DNA of 64,000 nt, from contig NZ_CP115775.1 of the NCBI RefSeq assembly GCF_027913035.1, positions 124,001 through 188,000 of the forward strand, in the 5' to 3' direction. The notes below the pieces were generated by a model. That model was not told where the DNA came from and ran no database searches. It was given only the letters and a program-made list of their open reading frames with translations. The stretch's first letter is position 1. Each line of letters starts with the position of its first letter. This document shows, in pieces, positions 19,850-29,593 of this stretch. Position numbers and translations under genes: made by a program. The stretch comes from Paracoccus albus. Lineage in GTDB: Bacteria; Pseudomonadota; Alphaproteobacteria; Rhodobacterales; Rhodobacteraceae.

Positions 19850-20593
19850 TTGACGCTCTACCAAGATTGGGACAAGATCGAGACCAGCCGTGCCCTTACC
19901 GAGGCGGAGCTTTGGGCGCAGGATATCAGGCCCGAAGACCATAGTTTCTATCGGAAAAAAGGTAAACGTGTCGTAGACATCATGCTTGCCGTTCTGCTGA
20001 TAGCGATCCTTGCGGTGCCGATGCTGATCGTGGCGGCGGTGTTGCTGGCAACACAAGGCCGACCGCTGATCTATTCCGGTGCAAGGATGAAGTCACCCGA
20101 CCAGCCATTTCGACAGTACAAGTTTCGCACCATGCTGCGCGTCGATGAAGACAGCGGTGCGACCGGTGCGCACAAGCACTGGCGCATCACGCCGTTGGGT
20201 AGCTTTTTACGCCGCTCCCGGCTGGATGAACTGCCTCAGCTTTTCAATATCCTCGTCGGGGATATGAGCTTTGTCGGGCCGCGTCCTCCGCTGCCCGAAT
20301 ATGTCGAGCGGTTCCCCTCGCTTTATTCGACTATTCTGCGGTCTCGTCCCGGTGTGACCGGCCTTGCGACGTTGATCTACCATCGCCACGAGGACAGGAT
20401 TATGGCGAAGTGTAAGACAGCTGAGGAAACCGAACGCGCCTATTACGCGCGCTGCCTGCCGACCAAGCTGCGGATTGAACTGGTTTATCGTCGGGCTGCG
20501 ACCCCGTTCCTTGACCTGTGGATCATGTGGAAGACCTTTGTCGCGGTCATTCCGGGTTTCGATCGCCCGCGCCGGAAGCGCCGCGGGCTTTAA
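19850..20593 (+). CDS. Sugar transferase (polyprenyl-phosphate sugar-1-phosphate transferase family)
   Basis: Bacterial sugar-transferase (WcaJ/PglC-like monotopic PHPT) that would load the first sugar phosphate on undecaprenyl phosphate for exopolysaccharide or glycan synthesis. The 247-residue protein has one membrane segment (about residues 42-68), then the family motifs YKFRTM, RRSRLDELPQLFNILVGDM and SFVGPRPPLPEYVE, and RPGVTGLA. The start is a TTG at 19850 preceded by AGGGGG. No other polysaccharide genes are adjacent. A C-terminal basic tail (DRPRRKRRGL) is present. Confidence 0.88.
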   Translation: MTLYQDWDKIETSRALTEAELWAQDIRPEDHSFYRKKGKRVVDIMLAVLLIAILAVPMLIVAAVLLATQGRPLIYSGARMKSPDQPFRQYKFRTMLRVDEDSGATGAHKHWRITPLGSFLRRSRLDELPQLFNILVGDMSFVGPRPPLPEYVERFPSLYSTILRSRPGVTGLATLIYHRHEDRIMAKCKTAEETERAYYARCLPTKLRIELVYRRAATPFLDLWIMWKTFVAVIPGFDRPRRKRRGL

Positions 20594-20626
20594 CGAGGTC
20601 CAACCAACTATCTCGCCATTACGGGC

Positions 20627-21088
20627 TCACTCGGTCGCTGGTTGTGCGGGCTGCCTGACCGGCACGGTCGAAATCGCCATCTTGGCCGAACCTTCCGTCA
20701 ATTCACTGGCGTGGGCCAGGTAAATCAGCACCTGATTTTCTTCATCGTAAATTCGCCGCACACGCAGCGATTTAAAGACCAATGAGCGTCCCTCACTGAA
20801 GACTTCCTCTCCATCCTCGCTGTCGGACACGTCGCCGATACGGATCGGACCGGTCTGGCTGCATTCGATGGCGCTGTTGGACGGGTCTTCGAACCAGTTT
20901 CCCTGACTCAACCGGTCGATCATCGAACGAGAGAAATAGGCGAGGTGACAGGTCACGCCTTCAACCTTCGGATCGTGAATGGCTTCGATCACGATATCAT
21001 TGCCAACCCAGTCCACGCCAACCTCGGCCACTTCTTCGGCGAGCGCCGGGCTGGCAGCAAGAATCATCGCTGTGACAAGTTTTTTCAT
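20627..21088 (-). CDS. creA: CreA family periplasmic protein
   Basis: A 153-residue protein with a signal peptide (MKKLVTAMILAASPALA, cleavage near residue 17) and the CreA-family body: VGNDIVIEAIHDPKVEGVTC, SNSAIECSQTGPI and FKSLRVRRIYDEENQVLIYLAHA. CreA lies near the creBCD two-component locus in E. coli but its function is unknown. It is separated by only 11 bp from the upstream DUF2585 gene on the same strand and is probably cotranscribed with it and the phosphoesterase gene. Confidence 0.85.
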   Translation of the reverse strand: MKKLVTAMILAASPALAEEVAEVGVDWVGNDIVIEAIHDPKVEGVTCHLAYFSRSMIDRLSQGNWFEDPSNSAIECSQTGPIRIGDVSDSEDGEEVFSEGRSLVFKSLRVRRIYDEENQVLIYLAHASELTEGSAKMAISTVPVRQPAQPATE

Positions 21089-21099
21089 CTTTTTCCCCT

Positions 21100-21651
21100 T
21101 TATCCTGCTGATTGCCAGTTCCGGACCGCCTCCAGCGGCCAGAGCAGCATCAACACATTCAACAACAACCCGTCGCGGATAAAATAGATCGTAACGGCCT
21201 CGGCAACAAAGAACAGGGCGATCGACAACCAGACGGGCAATATGCGGGCCAGCCAGAAGCCGAACAACATGGCCAGCATGTCCGCGACCGAATTGACGAT
21301 ACTGTCGCCAAAATAGTCGAGCGAGATCGTCGTTGTCCTATAGCGTTCAATGATGGTGGGAGAGTTTTCGACAATCTCCCATATCGCCTCAACAGCGGTT
21401 GCGATGACAAGGCGTGTGCCAAGCGAAAGACGCCGCGCCACCAGCCATAGCAAGGCGTAAAACAGTAACCCATGCAGAACATGAGACGGCGTATACCAGT
21501 CGGTCAGATGCTGCGAGTTTTCGCTGCTCATACTGTCGCCATGCCACAGCTTCACATAGCCACATTCGCAGATCGGCAGCCGGTCCATCGCGAAAAGGAT
21601 CGTGGCGGCAGCGGCGATAATCAGCAGAGAGATCAGGATGGACCATTTCAC
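21100..21651 (-). CDS. DUF2585 (UPF0314) membrane protein
   Basis: A 183-residue inner-membrane protein with an N-terminal transmembrane helix, three or four further helices and the family motifs [28 protein letters not shown] and [18 protein letters not shown]. Function is unknown. The start is a GTG at 21651 that overlaps the TGA of the upstream phosphoesterase gene (GTGA), with GGAGG 7 bp before it; this favours translational coupling over the longer open frame. Conserved His/Asp/Glu residues around the membrane face suggest an enzyme, but this is inference. Confidence 0.82.
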   Translation of the reverse strand: MKWSILISLLIIAAAATILFAMDRLPICECGYVKLWHGDSMSSENSQHLTDWYTPSHVLHGLLFYALLWLVARRLSLGTRLVIATAVEAIWEIVENSPTIIERYRTTTISLDYFGDSIVNSVADMLAMLFGFWLARILPVWLSIALFFVAEAVTIYFIRDGLLLNVLMLLWPLEAVRNWQSAG

Positions 21652-22409
21652 TGCGGTGCCTCCGGTCGAAGCTGCACCGGCCCGTTTTCCGTCAGGTGCC
21701 AAGCCCCTTCGCTGTCCAGCCTGACGGCGGTAGCGGGGCGGCCGTAACCCGCACCGCTGTCGATATTCAGCCGGTTTCCGTAATGCGTCGGCTTTCGGAT
21801 GGCCGTGTGGCCGTGAACCACCAGAACACCGTGATCGGCACCGGATTCAAGGAACGGCTTGCGTATCCACATCAGGTCTACCGGCGACTGCGCCGACAGA
21901 TCGACGCCCGGCACAATCCCGGCATGAACAAACAGGAAACCACCCGGATGCAGGAAATAGGGCGCAAGCCCGTCCAGCCAGACAGCATGTTCACGCGGGA
22001 TCTTTTTCAGCGCTTCCTCATGCACATCTTCCAGCGGACGGATTTCCGCATCGGCGACGCCATAGGAGAGCAGGGTTGCGCCCGCCCCGTTGCGCTCATC
22101 CCCCGTCCAGGTAAAGCCCGAACGCGTGCCTGGATCTATCCAGCCGGGGTCCTCCAGAAAGCGGGGCAGCTTGTTGTCGTGATTGCCTTTGACCACCTGC
22201 CAGCTGCGGCCCTGTCCCATGCCATTCATCAGGTGGTCGATCACCGCCGGAGAATCTGGCCCGCGATCAATCAGATCGCCCAGATGGATGATATGCGCAT
22301 CGGTCCCGCCGTCCTGGGCAATCAGACGATGGGTGTCGCGCAGCGCGTCCATGCGCCCGTGAATGTCGCCGATGGCGTAAACTGGTTCGAAAGCGGAACT
22401 GCCGGACAT
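21648..22409 (-). CDS. Metallophosphoesterase (calcineurin-like, diadenosine tetraphosphatase/PrpE type)
   Basis: Cytosolic metal-dependent phosphoesterase of 253 residues. The dinuclear metal-site motifs are all visible: [13 protein letters not shown] (DxH), [12 protein letters not shown] (GDxxDRG), VKGNHDNKL (GNHD), FVHAGIVPG and [11 protein letters not shown] (GHT). The pattern fits serine/threonine phosphatase or Ap4A hydrolase-like enzymes; the substrate cannot be chosen from sequence. The ATG at 22409 is used because the DIHG motif follows at the normal distance. It is coupled to DUF2585. Confidence 0.85.
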   Translation of the reverse strand: MSGSSAFEPVYAIGDIHGRMDALRDTHRLIAQDGGTDAHIIHLGDLIDRGPDSPAVIDHLMNGMGQGRSWQVVKGNHDNKLPRFLEDPGWIDPGTRSGFTWTGDERNGAGATLLSYGVADAEIRPLEDVHEEALKKIPREHAVWLDGLAPYFLHPGGFLFVHAGIVPGVDLSAQSPVDLMWIRKPFLESGADHGVLVVHGHTAIRKPTHYGNRLNIDSGAGYGRPATAVRLDSEGAWHLTENGPVQLRPEAPQ

Positions 22410-22461
22410 CGTGACCCTCGCATGAGATACAGGCGAAACGACAGGAAAGCAGGCGGAATGA

Positions 22462-22496
22462 CAAGGGCCCGGCGCGGTATGCGCCGGGCCCTGTGA
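22462..22496 (-). terminator. Terminator-like hairpin after serA
   Basis: GGGCCCGGCGC and GCGCCGGGCCC form a perfect 11-bp stem with a five-base loop, 20 bp past the serA stop codon. The T-run on the reverse strand is weak (TTGTCATTCC). Confidence 0.65.
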
Positions 22497-22515
22497 TTTA
22501 ATTGCTCGCGAAGGA

Positions 22516-24105
22516 TCAGACGTCGAAGCGAAGTGCGCGCGCCTGAAGGAACTTGCCGGTGCCTTCAAGGGCCGCCAGCACTTCGGGTGAAATCGCCTCA
22601 TCCAGATACAGGATCGCAATCGCGTCCTCGCCCGTGGCAGAGCGGCCAAGCTGGAAGTTGGCGATGTTCACGCCCATCTCACCCAATGTGCTGCCAAGCG
22701 CACCAATGACACCCGGCACGTCCTTGTTGCGGGTATACAGCATATGTTCACCGATTTCGGCATCGACATTGATGCTGCGGATCTGGATGAAGCGCGGCTT
22801 GCCATCGCTGAAGACGGTGCCGGCGATGGAACGCTCGCGCTCCTCGGTGACGACCGAGACCTTGATATAGCCGTCATAGACGCCCCCGGCTTCTTGACGC
22901 GTGGTCGCGACCTGAATGCCGCGATCCTTGGCGATGGCCGGGGCGGACACCATATTCACTTCCGGGTTCGACGCCTTCATGACACCTGCGATGACCGAGG
23001 CGTTGAGCGCATTGACGTTCATTTCCGACACGACGCCGTCATAGAGGATGTTGATCGACTTGATCGCATCATCGGTCATCTGGCCGATGAAGCTGCCCAG
23101 TTGACCGGCCAGCTTGATCCACGGCCCCATAACCTTGGCTTCTTCCGCGGTCACAGAGGGCATGTTCAACGCGTTGGACACCGCCCCGGTCAGTAGATAG
23201 TCGGACATCTGCTCGGCCACCTGCAGCGCCACATTTTCCTGCGCTTCGCTGGTCGAGGCACCCAGATGCGGCGTCACGACGACGTTCGGCAGGTTGAACA
23301 GCGGGCTCTCCGTCGCGGGTTCGGTCGCGAAGACGTCAAGTGCTGCGCCAGCGACATGGCCCGATTGCAGTGCCTCTGCCAGGGCGTCCTCGTCGACCAG
23401 ACCGCCACGCGCGGCGTTGACGATGCGCACGCCCTTTTTGGTCTTGGCAAGGTTCTCGCGCGACAGGATATTGCGCGTCTTGTCGGTCAGCGGCACATGC
23501 ATGGTGATGAAATCCGCCTTGCCGAGCAGTTCGTCCAGTTCGACCTTCTTTACACCCAGCTGATCGGCGCGTTCTTCCGACAGGAAGGGGTCATAGGCCA
23601 GCACCTTCATCTTCAGCCCAAGCGCACGGTCGGCGACGATGGAGCCGATATTACCCGCCCCGATCAGGCCGAGCGTCTTGTTGAAGACCTCCACCCCCAT
23701 GAAGCGGTTCTTTTCCCATTTGCCGGCATGGGTCGAAACGGAAGCCTCGGGCAGTTGGCGGGCAACCGCGAACATCAGCGCAATGGCATGTTCGGCGGTG
23801 GTAACGCTGTTGCCGAAAGGTGTGTTCATCACGATCACGCCCTTCTTGGACGCGGCCGGAATATCGACATTGTCGACACCGATCCCGGCGCGGCCGATCA
23901 CCTTCAGATTGGCGGCATTTTCCAGCAGCTTTTCTGTAACTTTAGTGGCCGACCGAATGGCCAGACCGTCATATTGACCGATCACCTCGGCCAGCTTTTC
24001 CTTGTCCTTGCCAAGCTCCGGCATGAAATCCACATCAATCCCGCGGTCGCGGAAAATCTGGACGGCGGTTTCCGACAGCTTATCGGATACGAGAACCTTG
24101 GGCAT
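22516..24105 (-). CDS. serA: D-3-phosphoglycerate dehydrogenase
   Basis: Catalyses the first committed step of serine synthesis, oxidising 3-phosphoglycerate with NAD+. The 529-residue protein is the long form: substrate and nucleotide domains (LGLIGAGNIGSIVADRA; catalytic Arg/Glu region and PHLGASTSEAQ with the catalytic His), an intervening allosteric (ASB) domain at about 315-450, and a C-terminal ACT domain (MLYTRNKDVPGVIGALG), usually responsible for serine feedback. It follows serC after about 100 bp containing a GC-rich repeat element. Confidence 0.96.
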   Translation of the reverse strand: MPKVLVSDKLSETAVQIFRDRGIDVDFMPELGKDKEKLAEVIGQYDGLAIRSATKVTEKLLENAANLKVIGRAGIGVDNVDIPAASKKGVIVMNTPFGNSVTTAEHAIALMFAVARQLPEASVSTHAGKWEKNRFMGVEVFNKTLGLIGAGNIGSIVADRALGLKMKVLAYDPFLSEERADQLGVKKVELDELLGKADFITMHVPLTDKTRNILSRENLAKTKKGVRIVNAARGGLVDEDALAEALQSGHVAGAALDVFATEPATESPLFNLPNVVVTPHLGASTSEAQENVALQVAEQMSDYLLTGAVSNALNMPSVTAEEAKVMGPWIKLAGQLGSFIGQMTDDAIKSINILYDGVVSEMNVNALNASVIAGVMKASNPEVNMVSAPAIAKDRGIQVATTRQEAGGVYDGYIKVSVVTEERERSIAGTVFSDGKPRFIQIRSINVDAEIGEHMLYTRNKDVPGVIGALGSTLGEMGVNIANFQLGRSATGEDAIAILYLDEAISPEVLAALEGTGKFLQARALRFDV

Positions 24106-24161
24106 GTGATGCTCCTCTCAGCAGATGCGCGGGGCAATCGCCTCCATGCGCGTCTTTGGTG

Positions 24162-24200
24162 TAAAAATACCTCGGGGGTCCGGGGGCGGAGCCCCCGGTT
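24162..24200 (-). repeat. GC-rich intergenic hairpin element of Rhodobacterales type
   Basis: CCGGGGGC-GGA-GCCCCCGG (24180-24198) is a perfect 8-bp stem. On the reverse strand it is followed by ACCCCCGAGGTATTTTTAC. This composite, a GC hairpin with CCCCCGAGGTATTTTT, resembles a dispersed element I recall downstream of many genes in Rhodobacteraceae genomes. It lies between serC and serA and could act as a partial terminator. Confidence 0.6.
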
Positions 24201-24208
24201 CCTAACGA

Positions 24209-25354
<1,146 letters not shown>

Positions 25355-25372
25355 AACGTTACCCTTCCAGGC

Positions 25373-25420
25373 AAAAGCCCCTCGTTGGGGAGGGGTGTCC
25401 CGCTGCGGGGCATACTCCCA
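25373..25420 (-). promoter_or_regulatory. serC leader: probable attenuator (serC RNA motif-like)
   Basis: In the serC 5' leader, reverse-strand CCCCTC and GAGGGG form a hairpin followed by CTTTT (terminator-like), ending 18 bp before the ATG. Just upstream, CCCG-CAG-CGGG forms a second small hairpin, and GGGAG (near 25415-25419) can pair alternatively with the CTCCC of the terminator stem. A published alphaproteobacterial 'serC motif' upstream of serC operons has a similar place; the match here is by position and form, not by a covariance search. Confidence 0.6.
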
Positions 25421-25540
25421 TCAACAAAGATTCGGCAAGGGAAAATTTTGACAACGATCGATCCGGGGATCGTGAGTTGGTCCGAAGAATGGTTTGGTGT
25501 AACGCTTTGACAGGTTCAAACTACGCAGCAGGGTGTCATC

Positions 25541-25882
25541 ATGCGCGTTCTTATCGTTACGTTCTTTCTGGCATTGTCGGCCTGTGTTCCCGAAACGACG
25601 ACAGGGGTCGATTCTGACGCCCGACCCGGCGCGATGAATGCGCAGGAGCGCGCTGAATGTCAGGCCAAAGGCGGCGAGGTTGTGCAGGGACTGGGGCCAG
25701 CGGTATGTGCGACGCCCGCACCGGATGCCGGGAAATCCTGTCAAAGCGGCAGCGAGTGCAGCGGCGGGCTTTGTCTTGCAAAGCAAGAGGGGCCGGTCGG
25801 TCAATGCGCGCCGTCGTCAGCCACTTTTGGTTGCATGAGTGTCATGGAGAACGGCGAGAAGGCGATGATCTGTATCGACTAA
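25541..25882 (+). CDS. Small cysteine-rich lipoprotein
   Basis: A 113-residue hypothetical lipoprotein with signal peptide MRVLIVTFFLALSAC, whose lipobox LSAC puts the lipidated cysteine at residue 15. The mature part has about seven further cysteines, most in a C-terminal cluster with spacing like C-x5-6-C-x5-C (GKSCQSGSECSGGLC), suggesting a disulphide-rich knot. No enzyme motif is visible. It is alone on this strand, starts just downstream of the divergent serC promoter region, and ends overlapping the convergent ABC exporter gene by 4 bp. Confidence 0.75.
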   Translation: MRVLIVTFFLALSACVPETTTGVDSDARPGAMNAQERAECQAKGGEVVQGLGPAVCATPAPDAGKSCQSGSECSGGLCLAKQEGPVGQCAPSSATFGCMSVMENGEKAMICID

Positions 25883-27690
25883 GCCGAAACCGCTTCGTCA
25901 GCTGATTGGACAGGCACTCCGTCAGTAAATTGCAGCCTTGCAAGCCGTGAATACAGGCCGCCTTCCGCGATCAGTTCCTCGTGCTTGCCGGTTGCGACGA
26001 TCTGTCCGCGGTCGAATACGACAATACGATCCGCTTGTTTCACGGTCGCCAGCCGGTGCGCGACAACGATTGTCGTGCGGCCTTCTGCCAGTCTTTCGAC
26101 GGCCCGCTGAACCGCGTATTCCGATTCCGCATCAAGCGCCGATGTCGCCTCGTCCAGCAGCAATACTGGCGCGTTGCGCAGGATTGCGCGGGCAATGGCG
26201 ATGCGTTGCTTCTGCCCGCCCGACAGCATGACGCCACGCTCGCCGACCTGACTGTCATAACCATCGGGAAGTGCGGTCAGGAACTCATGGGCATTGGCTG
26301 ATCGCGCGGCTTCCTCGACTTCTGCATCGGTGGCGTCAGGGCGTCCGAAGCGGATGTTCTCTCTCGCGGTCGTGGCGAAGATCACCGGGTCCTGTGGAAC
26401 AAGCGCGATCTGGCTGCGAAAATCGTGGCGGGCCATCTTGCGCAGGTCGATGCCATCCAGCGTGACACGTCCCTGTTGAGGGTCCCAGAAACGCTGCACC
26501 AACTGGACGACGGTCGTCTTGCCCGCGCCGGATGGACCGACAAGCGCAACCGTCTCGCCGGGCCGGACCGTCAGCGCGACGTCACGAAGGGCAGAATGGC
26601 CGGGACGCGACGGATAGCTGAAGGTCACATCCTCCAGCCGGATCTCGCCTCGAACCGGATCGGGCAGCGCTTTCGGTTGAGCGGGATCGGTCAGACTGTC
26701 TTCGGCAGACAGCAATTCCGCCAGCCTTTCTGTGGCGCCGGCTGCACGCTGAAGCTCTCCCCAGATTTCGGACAGCGCGCCGACTGCACCGGCGACCAGC
26801 ACAGCGTAAATGACGAACTGCACCAGTTCCCCGACGCTCATCAAACCGGCGTCGACATCACGCGCGCCGATCCAGAGCACGCCGATGATACCGGCGCAGA
26901 TCAGGAAAATGACAATCACCGTCAGCGCCGCCCGTGTGCCGATCCGGCGTTTGGCCGAACGATAGCTTTCCTCTGTCAGCTGGGCGAAATCGGCGCGGGT
27001 GGCACTTTCGTGGGTGAATGCCTGCACGGTCTGGGCCGCCTGAAGGGCTTCGGATGCCGCACCGGAAGACGCGGCGATCCAGTCCTGATTTTCGCGCGCA
27101 AGCAGGCGCAGCCTGCGACCCAGCCCGATGATTGGGATCAGGATCAACGGCACCAGAAGCAGCACCAACCCAGTCAGCTTGGCCGAGGTCAGGAACAGCA
27201 TGAACAGCCCGCCGATCATCAGCAGGATATTCCGAAGCGCAACGGAAACGGATGATCCGACCACCGACTGAATGACGGTCGTGTCCGTTGTAATCCTGCT
27301 GAGGATTTCGCCGGTCAGGATGCGTTCGAAGAAGGCTGGTGACAAGGACAGCACGCGATCGAAAACGGCTTTGCGAATATCGGCCACGACACGCTCGCCC
27401 AGTCTGGTGACGAGGTAGTATCGCAGACCGGTTCCGACCGCCAAAAGCGCAACGATGATCATGGCCGCGCGGAAATATTCGTCCAGCAGAACAGAGCCGA
27501 TGTCGAACCCGTCCACAACGCGGCGCACCGCCACGGGCAGAACAAGGCTGATGGTCGCGGTCGTTATCAGCGCAAGAAGTGCGGCAAACGCCATGCCGCG
27601 ATATGGCCGCACAAAGGGCCACAGCGCAGCCAATGCGCTGACGCGGCGACTGGATGGTCGGTCGGAAGCTTGTTTTGGTGCGCGTGCCAT
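25879..27690 (-). CDS. ABC exporter, fused permease-ATPase (MsbA/LmrA-like)
   Basis: A 603-residue half-transporter with an N-terminal six-helix exporter domain (about residues 25-320) and a C-terminal ATPase. ATPase motifs are Walker A GPSGAGKTT, signature LSGGQKQRIAIARAIL, Walker B PVLLLDEATSALD and the switch histidine in VAHRLATV. This is the type IV exporter family, which includes lipid flippases and multidrug exporters. It resembles the alphaproteobacterial multidrug/lipid ABC exporters with an Arg/Pro-rich N-terminus, but the substrate is unknown. No partner half-transporter is adjacent, so it probably works as a homodimer. Confidence 0.88.
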   Translation of the reverse strand: MARAPKQASDRPSSRRVSALAALWPFVRPYRGMAFAALLALITTATISLVLPVAVRRVVDGFDIGSVLLDEYFRAAMIIVALLAVGTGLRYYLVTRLGERVVADIRKAVFDRVLSLSPAFFERILTGEILSRITTDTTVIQSVVGSSVSVALRNILLMIGGLFMLFLTSAKLTGLVLLLVPLILIPIIGLGRRLRLLARENQDWIAASSGAASEALQAAQTVQAFTHESATRADFAQLTEESYRSAKRRIGTRAALTVIVIFLICAGIIGVLWIGARDVDAGLMSVGELVQFVIYAVLVAGAVGALSEIWGELQRAAGATERLAELLSAEDSLTDPAQPKALPDPVRGEIRLEDVTFSYPSRPGHSALRDVALTVRPGETVALVGPSGAGKTTVVQLVQRFWDPQQGRVTLDGIDLRKMARHDFRSQIALVPQDPVIFATTARENIRFGRPDATDAEVEEAARSANAHEFLTALPDGYDSQVGERGVMLSGGQKQRIAIARAILRNAPVLLLDEATSALDAESEYAVQRAVERLAEGRTTIVVAHRLATVKQADRIVVFDRGQIVATGKHEELIAEGGLYSRLARLQFTDGVPVQSADEAVSA

Positions 27691-27748
27691 GCGTGCCTGC
27701 AGGGATTGATCGCCTCGGTTTAGGCGGCTTGTGCCAAAGCGACAACCT

Positions 27749-28378
27749 TCAAAGGCTTATCCGACCGGATGACAAATGGTCGCGCAGCAGGTCGACGGCA
27801 TCCGCAAGCTTCTGGTCGACCACATGCAGCAGCCTTGTCCAGTCATCCAGATGATGCAATTCCTCGACACCGTCAGAGATGCCACGCAGGGCAATAAGCG
27901 GCAGGCCGAATTTCTGACAGGCTCTCAGGATGGCGAAGCTTTCCATATCGACCATATCTTCGGCGATTTTGTCGTATTCAGCACCGGAAACCACATTGCT
28001 GCCTGTCGAAAGGCTGGCCGCGGGGATGCCCGGAATCAGAATACCCAGCGGAAGGGTTGAGGGAAGGTCAAGAAGCGGCGTGGTCCCTTTCTCGAATCCA
28101 AGGACTGAGGCGTCGATATCGCGCCAGCTGACCGAGACGGCCTGATAAACCGCCGTCTGCTCCAGCTTTGCGGACCCTGCCGATCCCAGCGACACCACGA
28201 GTTTCGGCAGTTGGCCGGCGGAATTTAGTTGCGAAAGGGCGATACCGGTTTCAATTCCAGCCTCAACCGGACCAATCCCGGTCATTAGCGGTTTGATACG
28301 TGATCGCAGGGCAGGACCGTATTCGGCCTCTGCCGCCATGATGAACAGTGTCGGCACACCGCCGAAATCCGTGATCAT
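27749..28378 (-). CDS. mtnN: 5'-methylthioadenosine/S-adenosylhomocysteine nucleosidase-like protein
   Basis: Purine nucleosidase-fold enzyme that would cleave MTA or SAH to adenine and the thioribose. The 209-residue protein shows FIMAAEAEYGP at the N-terminus (catalytic-base Glu region), TGIGPVEAGIETG, and the nucleobase/ribose motif VDMESFAILRAC followed by RGISDG with the catalytic aspartate. The ATG at 28378 is preceded by AAAGAGGGG and chosen over an upstream in-frame start. The identity relative to other phosphorylase-superfamily members is likely but not certain. tRNA-Leu is just upstream on the same strand. Confidence 0.78.
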   Translation of the reverse strand: MITDFGGVPTLFIMAAEAEYGPALRSRIKPLMTGIGPVEAGIETGIALSQLNSAGQLPKLVVSLGSAGSAKLEQTAVYQAVSVSWRDIDASVLGFEKGTTPLLDLPSTLPLGILIPGIPAASLSTGSNVVSGAEYDKIAEDMVDMESFAILRACQKFGLPLIALRGISDGVEELHHLDDWTRLLHVVDQKLADAVDLLRDHLSSGRISL

Positions 28379-28415
28379 CCCCTCTTTTCGCCGATCTCTC
28401 ACTGATGGGTCGATG

Positions 28416-28501
<86 letters not shown>

Positions 28502-28606
28502 AACCTGCTGAAAAGTTGATAAATTCCCTTTCAGTCGATGAAATCTATCATGTGTTGCGCCGAGGGCAAGGCGTTCGCCCGGAATTAGAGGTGAACGCCG
28601 CGGCCG

Positions 28607-29590
28607 CTAACGGGCAAGATAGTCGTTGTTGAACCAGCCGGTCATATCCGGCATTTCCGTTAGCGTGTTGCCGGTTTCGTCGCGCAGACCCTGTGCGTCA
28701 AGCATAAAGGCGGTGCTCTCTTTCAGCATCTGGGGGTCGATCAGACCGACAGGCTCACCCTCGTCTTTGAGGTAGCCGCCCTCGACCAATGCCGCCATCG
28801 AACCGTGGACAAGCTGTTCATCAGGCAGCATGCCATCCGTGGCTTCGATCAGAATGTCGGCGGCCTCTGCCGGGTTTTCCAGAGCAAAGGCATAGCCACG
28901 CTGCGTCGCTTTTATCAGCGCCTCTGCCGCCTCCGGGTGGTTTTCGATCCAGCTTTGATTCCCGCCTATCAGCGTGGTCTGCTGATCCGGGACACCATAA
29001 TCTGCATATCTGAAGGATCGCTGCGGACGGTTCAGCAATTCGGCGTTCACGCCTTCCCATGTCAGGATTTCCAGGGTGAAATCGACGGTGCCATTCGCCA
29101 GTGCCTCATAAGCAGAGGTGCCCAGTGTCACGGTTTCAAATGTACCTTCCGCACCATCATGGCGGATCATGGTCGAAATCAGGGCGCTTTCCCATTCGGT
29201 GCCGAACCCGGCATAAGTCTTGCCATCAAGATCGGCGGGTCGTTGTATGGCCTCATTGTCGCCATTGACGACAAGCTGACCGGTTTCATGCTGGGTCACG
29301 GCCATGACAAGTTGCAGATCGGCACCTGCCGACCTTTGCGTAATAAATCCGATGATGCCAACAATCCCGAATTGCGCGACGCCCGACGCCACCAGCGTTC
29401 CAGCGGATGTGTCGGAATAGGGCAGAATATCGACGTCCAGGCCGGCTTCCTCGTACCAGCCTTTTTCTTGCGCGACATAGAGCCCGATGTGGTTTGTATT
29501 CGGCGTCCAGTCGAGCGCGACGGAAATCTGCTCTTGCGCAAAGGCGGAATAGGGCAGGCCGCTTATCAAAAGCGCGATCAGTTTCTTCAT
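28607..29590 (-). CDS. thiY: Thiamine-precursor (HMP-type) ABC transporter substrate-binding protein
   Basis: Periplasmic binding protein of the NMT1/THI5-like family, 327 residues, with signal peptide MKKLIALLISGLPYSAFA. The family pattern is clear: VALDWTPNTNHIGLYVAQEKGWYEEAGLDV at the N-terminus and GFGTEWESALI downstream. NMT1/THI5-like proteins bind pyrimidine precursors of thiamine such as N-formyl-4-amino-5-aminomethyl-2-methylpyrimidine. It is the last gene of an operon under a TPP riboswitch, 3 bp after the ATPase gene, so the thiamine role is well supported; the exact ligand is not. Confidence 0.88.
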   Translation of the reverse strand: MKKLIALLISGLPYSAFAQEQISVALDWTPNTNHIGLYVAQEKGWYEEAGLDVDILPYSDTSAGTLVASGVAQFGIVGIIGFITQRSAGADLQLVMAVTQHETGQLVVNGDNEAIQRPADLDGKTYAGFGTEWESALISTMIRHDGAEGTFETVTLGTSAYEALANGTVDFTLEILTWEGVNAELLNRPQRSFRYADYGVPDQQTTLIGGNQSWIENHPEAAEALIKATQRGYAFALENPAEAADILIEATDGMLPDEQLVHGSMAALVEGGYLKDEGEPVGLIDPQMLKESTAFMLDAQGLRDETGNTLTEMPDMTGWFNNDYLAR

Positions 29591-29593
29591 GGT

